From Capitulum mitella (lineage: Eukaryota > Arthropoda > Thecostraca > Pollicipedomorpha > Pollicipedidae), in NCBI GenBank assembly GCA_030062745.1, contig CP099852.1, positions 21,164,266 through 21,228,265 on the forward strand: a stretch of 64,000 nt of DNA, read 5' to 3'. The notes beneath the pieces are model-generated. The model was not told the origin of the DNA. It ran no database searches and saw only the letters and a list, made by a program, of their open reading frames with translations. Below, in pieces: positions 1 to 11,185 of the stretch. The position numbers were made by a program, and so were the translations under genes. Positions within the stretch are counted from its first letter, which is position 1; each line of letters starts with the position of its first letter.

Positions 1-208
1 ATCAGTGTGCGCAGACGTGTTTTTATTAGGGTCTTTGAATGCATATCTCATGCAAACTGACACGTTGCAAAGCAAATCTTGGTCAGGTCACAAGCAGTTT
101 GACCTTGACCTTTTGATGACCATGACACTTATTGACCCTGGCTGTGGTCTTGGTACATCCATCACTTATGCCTGAATGACATCGCCTGATTTTGTTCAAA
201 CGATAGTC
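1..208. other. Intergenic, no gene seen
   Basis: No coding signal is visible. The stretch at about 80-125 carries AGGTCA and TGACCT half-sites, including a GGTCAAGGTCA-type motif on the reverse strand, similar to those inside the neighbouring TTAA element. Confidence 0.5.
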
Positions 209-212
209 TTAA

Positions 213-1421
213 CCCTATTCCCGGCAGGGGGGGGCGGAATCCGCCCCCCCTCGGGTTTTTTGCTTGCCAATTCCAGGCTTTTTGACGCAGCTTCACGAAA
301 CTTGGTGACTTTTCCTAGCTATTCCTTCTACGCGCCTTGACAAAATTTCGGAATTCTATTTTGCTCAGGGGCGGAGCCAGGCAACGTTTTTGGGAGGCAC
401 CTCAGGTCATTTTTGGCCATGTTGAGGGTAAAAGGAAAATGTCTGCCAAAAACAGAGTTTTTAAGATAGAACTTAAAACTTTATATGAATATATAGCTAA
501 ATAGTTGGGCAATATGCATACGTAATTTTGTTTATCTGAGGTCACTTTACAAGGTCAGGTCAAGGTCAAAAGTCAAAATTTGTTTTTTCGCAATAATTTC
601 GGCGCCGTTTTTTCAAATGCCAAGCCCGGAATATATATGACGTAGAAAGATGCCCTCTACTTGTGTACCAAGTTTCAGCTTGATATCAGGTCGGGTCACG
701 GAGCTATGATCTAAAATGTCAGTGCACGTACCCTATATCGCAAAAGCCAAAAAATGAATTTTTTGGAATAGAGTGAATTTAATCGATTAAAAACGTTTAC
801 AGATAATATTGAATGCACACGACATCATTCCAGGTGACCCCAAGGTCACTGGAGGTCATTTAAGGTCAAAGGTCACAAGTTGATCTGAGAAACGTGTGAC
901 CATGACACTTCCCCCTTTTTTATGTCCCTGGCACCGCCTATGCTAACATTATACAAACATTGTAATGCGATTTGTACTTCTTTAGCATAACATGACTAGC
1001 AGAAGCTAAAAAAGTGTTTTAACCTCTTTTGTTCATTTCGTTATTGGAAAACTAATACCCCTATTTTTGAAACCCTGTGAACGCCCATGAATTTTCTCAA
1101 AATTTGAAATTTGCATACCCATGGTAAAAGCCCTATCCATAATCTCTCGATTGATGCCAGTTTCATCGAAATCGGTCCATAAACAACGGAGTTATAAGAA
1201 GTCAAAAAGTACCCCCCATTTTGACATTTTTGCCCCCCTGTATCCACAAATTTCAAAATTTTGAAAATTTCTTTTTATAAAAATGTAGTTCACGTCACGG
1301 CAAATCGATTGCCGTTTGTTGCGATGAAATCGGATAAGTAGTTCTCGAGATCTCAGGGGGGGCCGAATCCGCCCCCCCCTGCCGGGAATCGGCCATACCG
1401 TCTAGCCCTCCGGGAATAGGG
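213..1421 (+). mobile_element. piggyBac-like non-autonomous element, copy 1
   Basis: This 1.2 kb element is flanked by TTAA at 209-212 and 1422-1425. Both ends start with the inverted repeat CCCTATTCCCGG. At the left end this runs straight into CAGGGG. At the right end, read inwards, 21 bases separate the outer repeat from an inner TTCCCGGCAGGGGG. TTAA duplications, CCC termini and asymmetrically spaced inner repeats are hallmarks of piggyBac-type transposons; assignment to that superfamily is inference from the ends alone. No open frame longer than about 70 codons lies inside, so it cannot encode a transposase. A cluster of AGGTCA half-sites lies at 843-875 (spacings 4, 4 and 1). Three more copies are in the window. 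Confidence 0.85.
843..875 (+). promoter_or_regulatory. AGGTCA half-site cluster in TTAA element copy 1
   Basis: Perfect AGGTCA hexamers lie at 843-848, 853-858, 863-868 and 870-875. Spacings are 4, 4 and 1, so the cluster reads as DR4, DR4, DR1. DR1 is the classic binding arrangement for RXR/HNF4-type nuclear receptors, and DR4 for several RXR heterodimers. Another cluster near 549-567 contains TCAAGGTCA, the NR5A/ERR monomer form. Binding is inference. Confidence 0.4.
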
Positions 1422-1425
1422 TTAA

Positions 1426-1676
1426 GCAGAACGCTAGTTCTTTTACAAAGTTTCCATTTGTCAGGGACAACCGTCGTTTTCGTCATGTTTGCCTGACTTG
1501 AAATGCTTGAAACTTCGAAAATATCCTTCCGATTTCCGATTTTTCCGCGTCAGTCGACGAGTTATTCAATTGCCATCAATGTCACAAAGTAGCAGCAACC
1601 AGCTCTGGTCTGTTCTCGAGATATTCAAGAAAAACAGATGGGGGGGGCACAAAAAGACCCGCTTCCAGTGCGCGTG
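1426..1676. other. Spacer between two inverted TTAA elements
   Basis: This 250-base stretch separates copy 1 from copy 2, which lie tail to tail in opposite orientation. No gene or recognisable repeat was seen. Confidence 0.5.
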
Positions 1677-1680
1677 TTAA

Positions 1681-2878
1681 CCCTATTTCCGAGGGGCTAG
1701 ACGGTATGGCCGATGCCCGGCAGGGGGACGGATTCGGCCCCCTGAGATTTCGAGAACTATTCATCCGATTTCATCTCAACGATAATCGATTTCCCATAAA
1801 GTAAACTACATTAAACAATAAATAAATTTTCAAAATTTTGAAAGGGCGGATAAAGAAGAGCAGAAATATCCAAACGGGGAAACTTTTGGACTTCTTATAA
1901 CTTCGTTGTTTATGGACCGATTTCGATCAAATTGAGATGAATCGAGAGATTATAGCTGGAACTTTTACCACTGGTACACACATTTGAAATCTGAGAAAAT
2001 TCATGGACGTTCACAGGGGTTCAAAAACAGGCTGATTATTTTTCCAACAACTGAATGAACAAAAAAGGTAAAAGAGCTTTTTTGGCTTCTACTAGTCATG
2101 TCATACAAAACAAGTACAAATCGTATTACAATGTTTGTATAATGTTAGCATAGTCGGTGCCAGGGACATCAAAAAGGGGGGACTGTGATGGTCACATGCT
2201 CTTCAGGTCAACTTGTGACCTTTGACCTTAAATGACCTCTATTGACCTTGGAATCATTTGGAATGATGTCGTGTGCATTGAATATTATCTGTAAACGTTT
2301 TCAATCATTTGAATTCACCCTTCTTGAAAAAAATCCATTTTACGGCTATTGTGATATAGGGTACGCGCACTGACATGTTCGGTCATAGCTCCGTGACTTG
2401 ATCTGATATCAAACTGAAACTTTATGCACAAGTAGAGAGCACCCTGGAACGTCACATATATTTCGTGTTTGGCATTTCAAAAAATAGCACTAAAATAATT
2501 GCTATAAAAACAAATTTTGAATTTTGACCTTGACCTGACCTTTTAAAACGACTGCATATGAACAAAATTATATTTGCACGTTGCCCAACTATTAAGCGAT
2601 ACATCCATATAAGGCCTGAAGTTTTATTTTAAAAACGCTGTTTTTGGCAGTCATTTTCCTTTTACCTTAAACAGAACCAAAAATGACTTGAAGTGACTCC
2701 CAAAAATGTTGTCTGGCTCCGCTTCTGAGCAAAATAGGATTTCGCAATTTTGTCACAGTACAAAGAAAAAATTGCTAGGAAAAGTAACCACGTTTCGTGG
2801 AGCTTCGTAAAAAAGCCTGGAATTGGCAAGCAAAAAAGACTAGGAGGGCGGAATTCAACCCCCTTTCCGGGAATAGGG
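1681..2878 (-). mobile_element. piggyBac-like non-autonomous element, copy 2
   Basis: Same family as 213-1421 but reversed. TTAA flanks it at 1677-1680 and 2879-2882. The split, longer terminal repeat is on the left (outer CCCTATTTCC, inner repeat after GGCTAGACGGTATGGCCGA) and the simple end is on the right. The four half-sites are kept in reverse at 2216-2221, 2223-2228, 2233-2238 and 2243-2248, with the same 1-4-4 spacing. The ends are more decayed than in copies 1, 3 and 4. No protein is encoded. Confidence 0.83.
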
Positions 2879-2882
2879 TTAA

Positions 2883-3263
2883 ATGAGCATTAGTGTTAGC
2901 AGCCTTCTTTATGCTGGGAGAAACTTTGGTTTACACTCAAAAGATAAATATGTTTATAATGACTCAACCTCTCATCATCTCCTTAATATGGTTTATGACT
3001 GAAATGTTGAGTCATCGTTGATATTTTTATCTTTTGTGCGTAAGCACATGTTACTCCTGGTATAAGGAATGCTGTTTATTGTCATGATTATGCCCAAAGC
3101 CCATGAGCTTATCCGAACTATTTGTGACTTTATTAATGGTATATATTTCCTAAGGCAGTTCGTCCATTTATTTGAGAAATTTTATTTTATTCGGTATCAT
3201 GGCATTTAAGAATCAGGCTTGTGGGTGATTAACCCACAAGCCTACATTCAGGTATCCTTTGGT
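2883..3263. other. Intergenic, no gene seen
   Basis: AT-rich sequence with no convincing coding or RNA feature. Confidence 0.4.
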
Positions 3264-3540
3264 CAGGCACGTAGCAAGAATTTTCCTCGGGCGGGGGGGG
3301 GGCAAATGTCAAATCTTGGCATATGCCACTGGCATATGGCGAAATTTACAGGAACAGACGCCAGTTTTATGTAACTCGCCTTATATTTAACACACCAACA
3401 ATGAATATTATGTTTGCTTTTGCAGCATGTCAATGATCCATATTTCGTATTTCCGCGAAATCGCTAAACACCTAGCGTTTATCGCAACTCAGGAGGCATG
3501 GCCCCCATGGCCCCCTTGGCTAAGTCTCTGCTCTTGGTTT
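3264..3540. mobile_element. hAT-type MITE, family 1
   Basis: A 277-base element that begins CAGGCACGTAGCAAG and ends in a degenerate inverted version after GGCCCCCTTGGCTAAG. Flanks CCTTTGGT (3256-3263) and CTCTTGGT (3541-3548) look like an 8-base target duplication with two mismatches. 8-base duplications and CAGGG-type ends are typical of hAT non-autonomous elements. The interior matches 16774-17044 and 35539-35814, including the paired CATATGCC(A)CTGGCATATG-like motif. No coding capacity. Confidence 0.7.
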
Positions 3541-5039
3541 CATGTTTAGAATCGTGTTCCAGTATCTGTTATTCCAATGACTGAATTTTAAGTTCTTATC
3601 AGCTGTACGTTTAAATCATTAAAGCATGTCTGTTCCTCTGTCGACAGATCCTTTTCCATGCCAATTCAAACGGGTTGTTGGGTCGGCACGCGCCACGCAT
3701 CGTTCGAAACGCCTCGCTGTCTGCATCAATCTGTACATCGACAACTTTTCGTCGCGCTGTGGCCTGTTGTCAGCGCGCCAAGCGGGTTTCAAAACGGATT
3801 TTTCGAATAGGGATAGCACGTAAATCGAGAATCACGAAAAGTGTCAGACATATCCTCCCTCTTCCGGCAAGTTTTCTCGGCGACCATGCATCGAATCGGC
3901 TCGAAAAGCGTCAGCTTAACACGAATATTGAATGACCAGTCGGTGGTACACATCACATTTCAGTACGCGAGGCGGTTGCCACGCGCAAGCGCGGCATGGT
4001 AAAGTAGAAAAACCGTTTCCTAGCGTTTGTGATCGTTGTCTATGGTGCTGGCGATCGCTAGGTCGCAGTGGCTTGGAAACAGCACTACAGTCTAGCTCCA
4101 TGCACACCCTTTCTTCTTAAGTACCCACGGCGAAACGCCCTCGGCCCACGGTTTGGGCGCCATGCCGCATGGCTAGGAACCATGCAGCCATCGTCGAACC
4201 CTTACCGATTCCACTTTTATATCGAATATACGTTCTGTTGACTTTTTGCGGCAAAAATTACACTCACGTTTGGTCCGTACGTTTGGGTCCCATGCCCACC
4301 CAACATATAATCATGCTTTGCTATAGTTTAGGTGTAATCCCTCTGTTTGCAGAGGCCTGTATGCAGCGCGATTTCTTATTGCAAAAAGCAACTTACAGGC
4401 TTCAATCGACGCTGCCCAAATTCATCGCCAAATGCTTCCTACCGCGCGGACGGGTAAAACCTGGGAGCCGCTTGATGTTGGGAAGTGCCAATAATTCATT
4501 TTGTCATTTTATTTTGCCATGTCATTTTCTTCCCTAGATTGGCTGTGGTCATTTTCTGTGCTAGGGCAGCCTTCACAGCTGGTGCACTTTGGGTAATGAG
4601 TGAGTGTTTGAACCAAGAGTTGAAGACAAATGTGACTGGATAAGGGCAATGGCAGGGATAGGACGTTTCTTGTGGTCTGCTCTCACGTGGTAGTCTGTAT
4701 GCATGGAAAACCCATGGGAAAAAATGCTGCATTGGACACCTATTGTCATCCGCATTAATACTTTTTCACTCATCTAACCCTTGTGTTGTCTTGAACTCAT
4801 TTATGATGAGGTGCAACTTGCATCAGGTGTTCACATTTGCAATTGCATGTGCATGTGTAAGTGCTAGTCAACAAAAGTTTTGTCATCTGAAAATGACTTG
4901 TGGAGGATAAAGAAGTCAAGCTGCGTATTTTTCAATGATTGTTTTCATGAGTAGGGATAGGGTGAATTTGTGAAGATACAGAGCAGTTTATGACATTAGT
5001 TTCATTATCTGTCACGGCCTGTTTCTCCTTCTTTATCTA
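3541..5039. other. Intergenic, no gene recognised
   Basis: The longest open stretch is 122 codons (4169-4537, +), with no recognisable motif. Both strands have overlapping open frames of similar length, the pattern expected by chance in GC-balanced DNA. Confidence 0.4.
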
Positions 5040-6960
5040 TTCTCTGTCTGTGTCTGTTGTTGTCTGTGTGCCATTGTTTCTTTCTGTGTGTCTCTGTTGT
5101 CTCCGTGCCCATGTCTGTGTGTCTGTCTGCAAATAGGTCTTGTGTGGTCTACCTTCCCGCATGTCTGTTTTTTCGCTGTCCGTTTTTGTCTGTCTGCACG
5201 TGTGTGTTTGTATATGCTTGTCTCTGTCTGTCTGTCTGCCTCTCTATGTCTGTTGTATGAGCGCCATTGTCTCTTTCTGTGCCTCTCTCTTGCCTCTTTG
5301 TGCTTATGTGTGTATCTGTCCGCATATGGGTCTTGCTCCATCTACGTTTCTGAGTGTTTGTGTTTACGCCTGGATGAGTGGTAGTGTCCATGTATGCCTA
5401 AATGTCTGTATATCTGAATGCATCTGTGTGTGTGGCTGGATATATGCCTATGAAGCTGTCTGGATGTGCCTGTGTGTATGCCTGGTTGTGTCTGTGTGTA
5501 TGTCTGGTGATGTCTGTCTGATACTGTATGACTATGTCTGTCCCATCTGGTTGCCTTTGTCTGTCTATTTTTGTCCACCTGTGTATGTTGGCTTGTCGTT
5601 GTTGTGTTGGGGTGTTTTATTGGCTTGTTCGTAGCAGCCTTGGGCCGCCCCAGGTGTGGCCGTTGGGTGTGGTCGCCCCAGGTGCAGCCAAGAATACATG
5701 TTTAGAAGAAGTCCTTGTGTGTTGAATCTGATCTGATCTGAATATGATCTGAACGACCCTGAAAACACCCTGACTTCGGCATAGAGTAGCCATGAAACAT
5801 ATGTCTGCCTGTAACCCTCTGTGTATGCATGTGTCTGGCTGTGTTTGTCTACCAGTCTCAGTCAGTCTTTCAGTCTGTTTGTCTGTCCGTTTGCGTCTGT
5901 CTGTCTTTGCCAGTCTCTGCCTGCCTGCCTGCCTGCCTGCATGCCTGCCTGCCTGCCTGCCTATCTGCCTATCTGTCTGTCTGTCTGTATGCCTGTCTGT
6001 TTGTCTGTATGTCTGTCTGTTTGTTTGTTTGTCTGTCTGTCTGCTTTCCTGTTTGTCTGTCTGTTTCTGTGCCATATGTCTGTCTCTATATCTCCGTCTG
6101 TCTTTCTCTTTGTCTCTACTGTCTTATGTGTGCCAGTCTGTCTATCCGTCTGTCTGTGAGGTAGACTGTCTCGATTTTGGTCTGCTTGTCCATCTTGCTT
6201 TGTCTCTGCATCTACCTCTGTCTGTATCTATCTCTGACTCTGCATCTACCTCTTCATCTGTCTCATCCTCATCGTCCATCTCTGCCGTTTAGGCTTGTCA
6301 CTGTCTCTCTCCCTGTCCCTCTCTGTCTTTGCCTCTGGTATGTTTGAATGCATCTGTATATGTATGTCTGGATGTCACTTTGTTGGAGTGTCTGTTTGGA
6401 TGTGTCTTTGGATGTGTGTATGCCTGGACATTCCTTTTTCCAAGTGTCTTTTTGAATGTGTCTGTCTGTGCATGTGGCATTGACTCTTTCCATTCATGGC
6501 TGCATGCCTCTTTCTTTGTATGTGTAGATGAGTCTTTGCCTGTGAGTCTGTGTGGATGTGCCTTTGTCTAAATGTTTGCTTGGGCATTTCTGTCTGTGTG
6601 TGTCTGGATGCATCATTGTGGGGATGCCTGGTTGCCTGTCTCTTTTTGCATATGTCTGTATGTGTCTTTGTCTGCATGTATGTCTGGTTGCGTCCTCTGT
6701 GCGTATGCCTGAATGTGTCTATGTGTAGGTCTGGATGTATCTGTCTGTGCGCACGCCTGGATACGTCTTTGTGTGGATGTCTAGATGCATATGTCTCAAT
6801 GTATCTTCTTCATGAGTATGTTTAGGTGTTTGCCTTTGTGTATGTCTGAATGTGTCTTATATATGTGTGAATGCATTTGATTTATGAGTGAATGTGTCTC
6901 ATGTATGTCTGAATGTGTCTTATGCATGTCTGAATGTGGCTTATGTATCTCTCTCTCACT
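5040..6960. repeat. Long degenerate (TCTG)n / (TGTC)n tract
   Basis: About 1.9 kb of low-complexity sequence on the + strand is built from TCTG, TGCC and TGTG tetramers. It is purest at about 5915-6060, where runs of CTGC grade into CTGT. Three + frames stay open because the tetramer rarely makes stops, giving Cys/Leu/Val/Ser-rich strings, and the minus strand gives Gln/Thr/Arg/Asp-rich strings. These are not genes. A unique stretch at about 5635-5790 interrupts the repeat. Confidence 0.85.
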
Positions 6961-8129
6961 CTCTCGCTCTCCTTCTCACAGTTGGGGTGGGACTACAGAG
7001 ATAAACTTTCTGGCCCTGCTGCTGTAGCTGTAAGACGCAGAAAGCTGGGCCGCTGTAAATAGTGAACTGTGACAGAGTAGGTTGGTGAACTGTGACTCCG
7101 TAGGCTGATGAGGTGGCGCTGGTCATGCTGCCAAAGTCGTCCTGGGCAACGGCGACGCTGGGCTTAGAGCTGGAGGCACGTGCCGACAACGGCCGTCTGC
7201 AGCTAGACCCGACGCTGGCTCTCGTCAAGCTCCTCGCGATCGGGACTGGCTGCAGGACCCATCTCGGTTCCCAACCTTGACCTAGTTCATGCCAACTTCG
7301 ACGTGGTGCTGTACCTGCTTTGCAGCAGGCGTCGACACGACGAGCACTTCTGCGAGGAGATCCTTCATCATTTTCGTCTAGCCGATGTTCAACATGGGCT
7401 TGGTGTTCCGTGCACCATCATGCGTGAAGCCACGCCCATGTTCACTGTTTTGGCACTTTGCGTTTTGCTGGCGTCGTCCGACACATTTTTATTTTTTGTG
7501 TTAGTCAATTTGCGTGTGTTGTGTTTTTGAATGTCTCGGTGGGTTCTGTCATTTTGTATTGCATTGGTATGTTTTGTTCAACATTTCCATGTACAACATT
7601 TCTATTGTAAAATCACGTAACATGGTCTTATTCAGTGTTCCGAAGCGAACGAAGCTATGACATGTTCAAATGACATGGCTAGATGTGGTGGTTATGATTT
7701 TGGGACGCTGATGTTTTTCTCGGAGATAGTGAACATATAATGAAGGTATTGGAGAAAGCAAAGCTACGTAATACAGCACCAGCTTGATGATATTTTCGCA
7801 ATTTTACACCAGCACGCTGTACGGGCAGGTGTGAGTGCAACGTAAACATCTACAATTTGAGGCCTGCGGGTATATTTCTCTCTCTTACGGGATGAAAAGC
7901 CGAGAAACAGTGACACTAGAGAAGCCGATACCGAGCGCCTTCCCCGAGTTTGACTCGCCCAGCCGTTTCTTGCAGAAGGTGGGATTGGAATTGGGAACTG
8001 AGGGTAAAGAAGAAATGGGTGCGCAACGGAACTGATAACAGGACTATTAATTCCAACTGGGGTGCACTTCAATCCGCGATGGGAATGTCTGGCTGGGAAT
8101 GTGAGGAGGACGGGGGCACGAGGCACATA
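6961..8129. other. Intergenic, no gene recognised
   Basis: A frame open from about 7100 to 7279 (+) reads as a Leu/Ala-rich peptide of about 59 residues, but it has no start, splice or family support. Nothing else was recognised. Confidence 0.35.
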
Positions 8130-8137
8130 TGGAGCGC

Positions 8138-8256
8138 CATGGACGTAGGAATGGCCCGTCATGCCCCCCACCCGCTTTTGGGGAAATCTAACATTAGTCT
8201 TATGAAAAAAGTCTTCCCCCAGCCCACCCATTTCCCTGGATGCTCCTACGGCCCTG
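8138..8256. mobile_element. hAT-type MITE, family 3
   Basis: A 119-base element. It begins CATGGACGTAGGAATGG and ends with the inverse of CAGGGCCGTAGGAGCATCC. The flanks TGGAGCGC (8130-8137) and TAGAGCGC (8257-8264) form an 8-base duplication with one mismatch. Its interior (a GTGGGGG-type head, an ACATTAG-like core and a GGATG tail) matches the elements at 23086-23210 and 44495-44621. Confidence 0.65.
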
Positions 8257-10980
8257 TAGAGCGCAGTACAAACGTGGATACCTCGGCACAGGATTGTGGC
8301 ACCTACTTCCAAACTTATCCGTGGGAAGCTTTAGTACAGCTTTTAGCCGCAGAGTGGCGCATGCAGCAACTCATAGGAATGAGTGGTGTTTACACGGCGA
8401 CAGAAAAAAACAAGGGTTAGCTGGCTTTGCGTTCCATGATCTCTGTCGCCGTCGCGCTTTTTGGGTGAGGAGGTCCGGTGAAGTCTCAATATTGTTGACA
8501 GTGACATGGTGTTCTGGGAATTTGGACGGCGTCGCTAGGGTTTTACGGTTGGAACAATTTATTTTACGTGGGCGGTCATGTATGTGCAGCGTGCTCCTTG
8601 TCCGCCTCCACTCCGCAGCCGGCGTACCGGGCGTAACACACTCAGCAGCACAAGGTGTTTCTGTGTTCTCGGTCGGACGTGACCACGCGCCACGCTCAGA
8701 CTACCTTTAAACACTGCTCTCGGCCCCACATAGGAGCGCTCCGGGGGGCCGAGCGGACAGAGCGACAAAGGACAAGAGCGACATGCGACTCACAAGCGCC
8801 CTAGGGTCGCCCACCCAACTATGGGGCGCGGACCGAGTGCCCGCACGACCAGTCCTGTAAGGTCATACCTTACCTACATGATTGCAGCGTAGGCGTGTGA
8901 AGTAGGGCGGAGATCGTGTCAACAATCTCCGCCACCACAGTTGTTTAAACAACGAAAGCCGGAATGGGAGTGGTTGTTGCGGCTTGGAGTTGATGAACTT
9001 CGGTTCAGGCTGCAGACGCTTTAGGTGTGCTGATTCCCGCAACTTGCTGAGATAATTATTCATCGCCAGCGTTCAAGACACTATATTCTTTTTCAGACAG
9101 AGAATGGCGACGAAGACATGGGGTCGGCGAGCAGTCGAAAACACCTGGCTTCCGGCGGCGTCGCCGACCTGGGGTCTGAAGTCGAACGCGCATGCCAATC
9201 TGTTTCCTGTGTAGGTGCCGGCTGTTCTATTAAGCGCCCGCGCCGCGGCAAGGGCGCCGGTCAGGTGACGACCGGGGCACGTGACATGGCCAGAAAAAGG
9301 GGAGCTGGTTGGTGTGGCCTGGTGCGGGAAGTGGAAAGCGCTGAACAGACGCAACTGGCGTTGGCTCCGCGCGTCTTCAAAGCACGCCTGACCGAACACA
9401 AGACACTTTGTTGCGATTTATTGATATTCGCTGTTCCATTTTCGCACTCATCGGAACTGCAGCTGACATCCATAGAAGGGGCATAGCCCATTGGATGCGA
9501 CCCTTGACATCAAAGAGTCGACTGCGCCGGCGCGGCGTTGCCGCCACATTCGCCGCGCTCCAGCATGTTTTTTTTCGTGAAAAACCCTCCGCCCTGGCCA
9601 CCTGACGCCGTGGCTGTTTGGGCGGTCGTCGGGTCGAAATTGCGCCTCCCAAAAACACCTTTGTAACCTGTCTGGGAGGGACACATTCAAGGGAGGCGGC
9701 AAGGTGACAGCAGGAATGAATGGCAACGGAACAGTGTGTCCTGCCTGTGGGGTTGGGACATGGACACGGGAAGCGAGAAGGAGCAGTTGTCTCCCTCAAC
9801 TTTTTTCAGATTTAACATTGATCCTATGGGCGTTGGCGTAACATTGATCTCACTGGAAACAACTGACCCAGGATGCTTCTTTGCACCCCCCCCCCCCCCA
9901 ATCCCAACTGTGGAGGAGTGCCCGCGCCCCTAGATTGCGGGAGTGGAAAAGAGAGGCAACGGGGAGGAAGAAGTGGCAGTGGCCGGAGGCGTCGATCGAT
10001 CGATGAAGACCAGGGACAAAACCGGCTATGGACGAAAACCTTGGGACAGAGGACCACTGTGACGGCAGTCGGATCGCAAAATGTCGAAGGATAGAAGTGG
10101 CGGTGGAAGGATACCACTGGCGGCGAAAGTGGGGGGGGGGGCAACGGCGACAAAGTGACCCCGTCCAAAGACATGTAAATGCAAGAACAGTTTTATTACT
10201 CGAAACAAGGGGCGGGCTGCCTCAAGAATCCAAACTGTAGTCACGGAAAAACGCAACCCTTCTTTTCGCGCCTCACACCGCGGCGGCACAGCGGAGAGTC
10301 CTGCGGTCGCCATGGCAACACGGCAGTCTCTGCTAGCGTTGTCATGGCGACGGCGTCTGATGTCACGCTGCAAGACATGGGGAGCAAACATATTTTTTTG
10401 CCCCCACAAAAATGGTCGCGTGCCACGTACAGGTTTTGGCAGCCGAGTCTTGAAACAGAACTGGTTATGGCGTTACGCTTACGCGGTTTCAGACTTTCAT
10501 TGCGCATACTGCTGTATCACTAAGTTCCTGGATCAATGCTGTACACGTCTGTAAAAATAATTCGTCGTGTTTCTAAGGTCGATGCAAATGAAGGCGTGTA
10601 AAAAACTTACATGTTGCATTTGCGTGTTTTTGCCGATCGCAGTCGAAACCAGTTCATTTTCTTTAGCTGAAGATGAAATTGTTCGATGGTGCTGGGCTTG
10701 AGGCACCCTCTGGTTTCGGGATTCACAAAGACGTTATAAAAAACTACGTTTAGGCAGAGATAGAGACAGAACAAGTGAGGCAGAGCAGTTACAGACACCG
10801 GCTCTGGTCCATAACGGAATCAGAACACGATGGTTTCGTTGCTGACTGTAGGTGCCGGTATGCCTCCCTGTGCACAAGTGTTTGAACTAGTAGCGTAGTT
10901 GGGAAGGTCCTAGGGGCTTCAAGACCCCCAATTCTTTGTGGCACACGAAGGGCCCCCTGCCATTCGCCTAAAGGGCTCCC
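8257..10980. other. Intergenic, no gene recognised
   Basis: Several frames of 100-156 codons are open on both strands in this GC-rich stretch, but none shows a family motif or splice structure. A short C run lies at about 9887-9899 and a G run at about 10131-10141. Confidence 0.35.
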
Positions 10981-10989
10981 TTGGCTCCG

Positions 10990-11185
10990 AAAGGTGAAAT
11001 CACTCCAACGCAAAGGGTGCCGATTCCCAGGCAAAGACCACTCTGCACAGGCGCAGCCGGGGGGGGGGGGACAGAGGGGTCTTTCAGGGAGTAGGACCCC
11101 AGGCCCGCATTTCTTAATGAAGCCCATTGCACATCGTCTTTCCAACTGGCGGTTCTCGTATGATTTCAGTTCGCAGGTGGCGAGG
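10990..11185. mobile_element. Decayed family-2 MITE remnant
   Basis: The stretch at about 11095-11175 (AGGCCCGCATTTCTTAATGA, then a GCCCATTGCACATCGTCTTTC-like segment, then a TGATTTCAGTTCGCAG-like segment) matches the core of the hAT-type family-2 elements at 26585-26758 and 41264-41436. The ends and any target duplication are lost. Confidence 0.5.

Noticed and set aside
5057..6825. Several Cys/Val/Ser-rich frames of 60-166 codons
   Set aside because: They are translations of a stop-poor TCTG repeat, open in several frames and both strands.
7100..7279. 59-codon Leu/Ala-rich frame
   Set aside because: No start, splice sites or family similarity.
9118..9799. Overlapping frames of 122 and 140 codons on opposite strands
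   Set aside because: Mutual overlap, no motifs and composition typical of non-coding GC-rich sequence.
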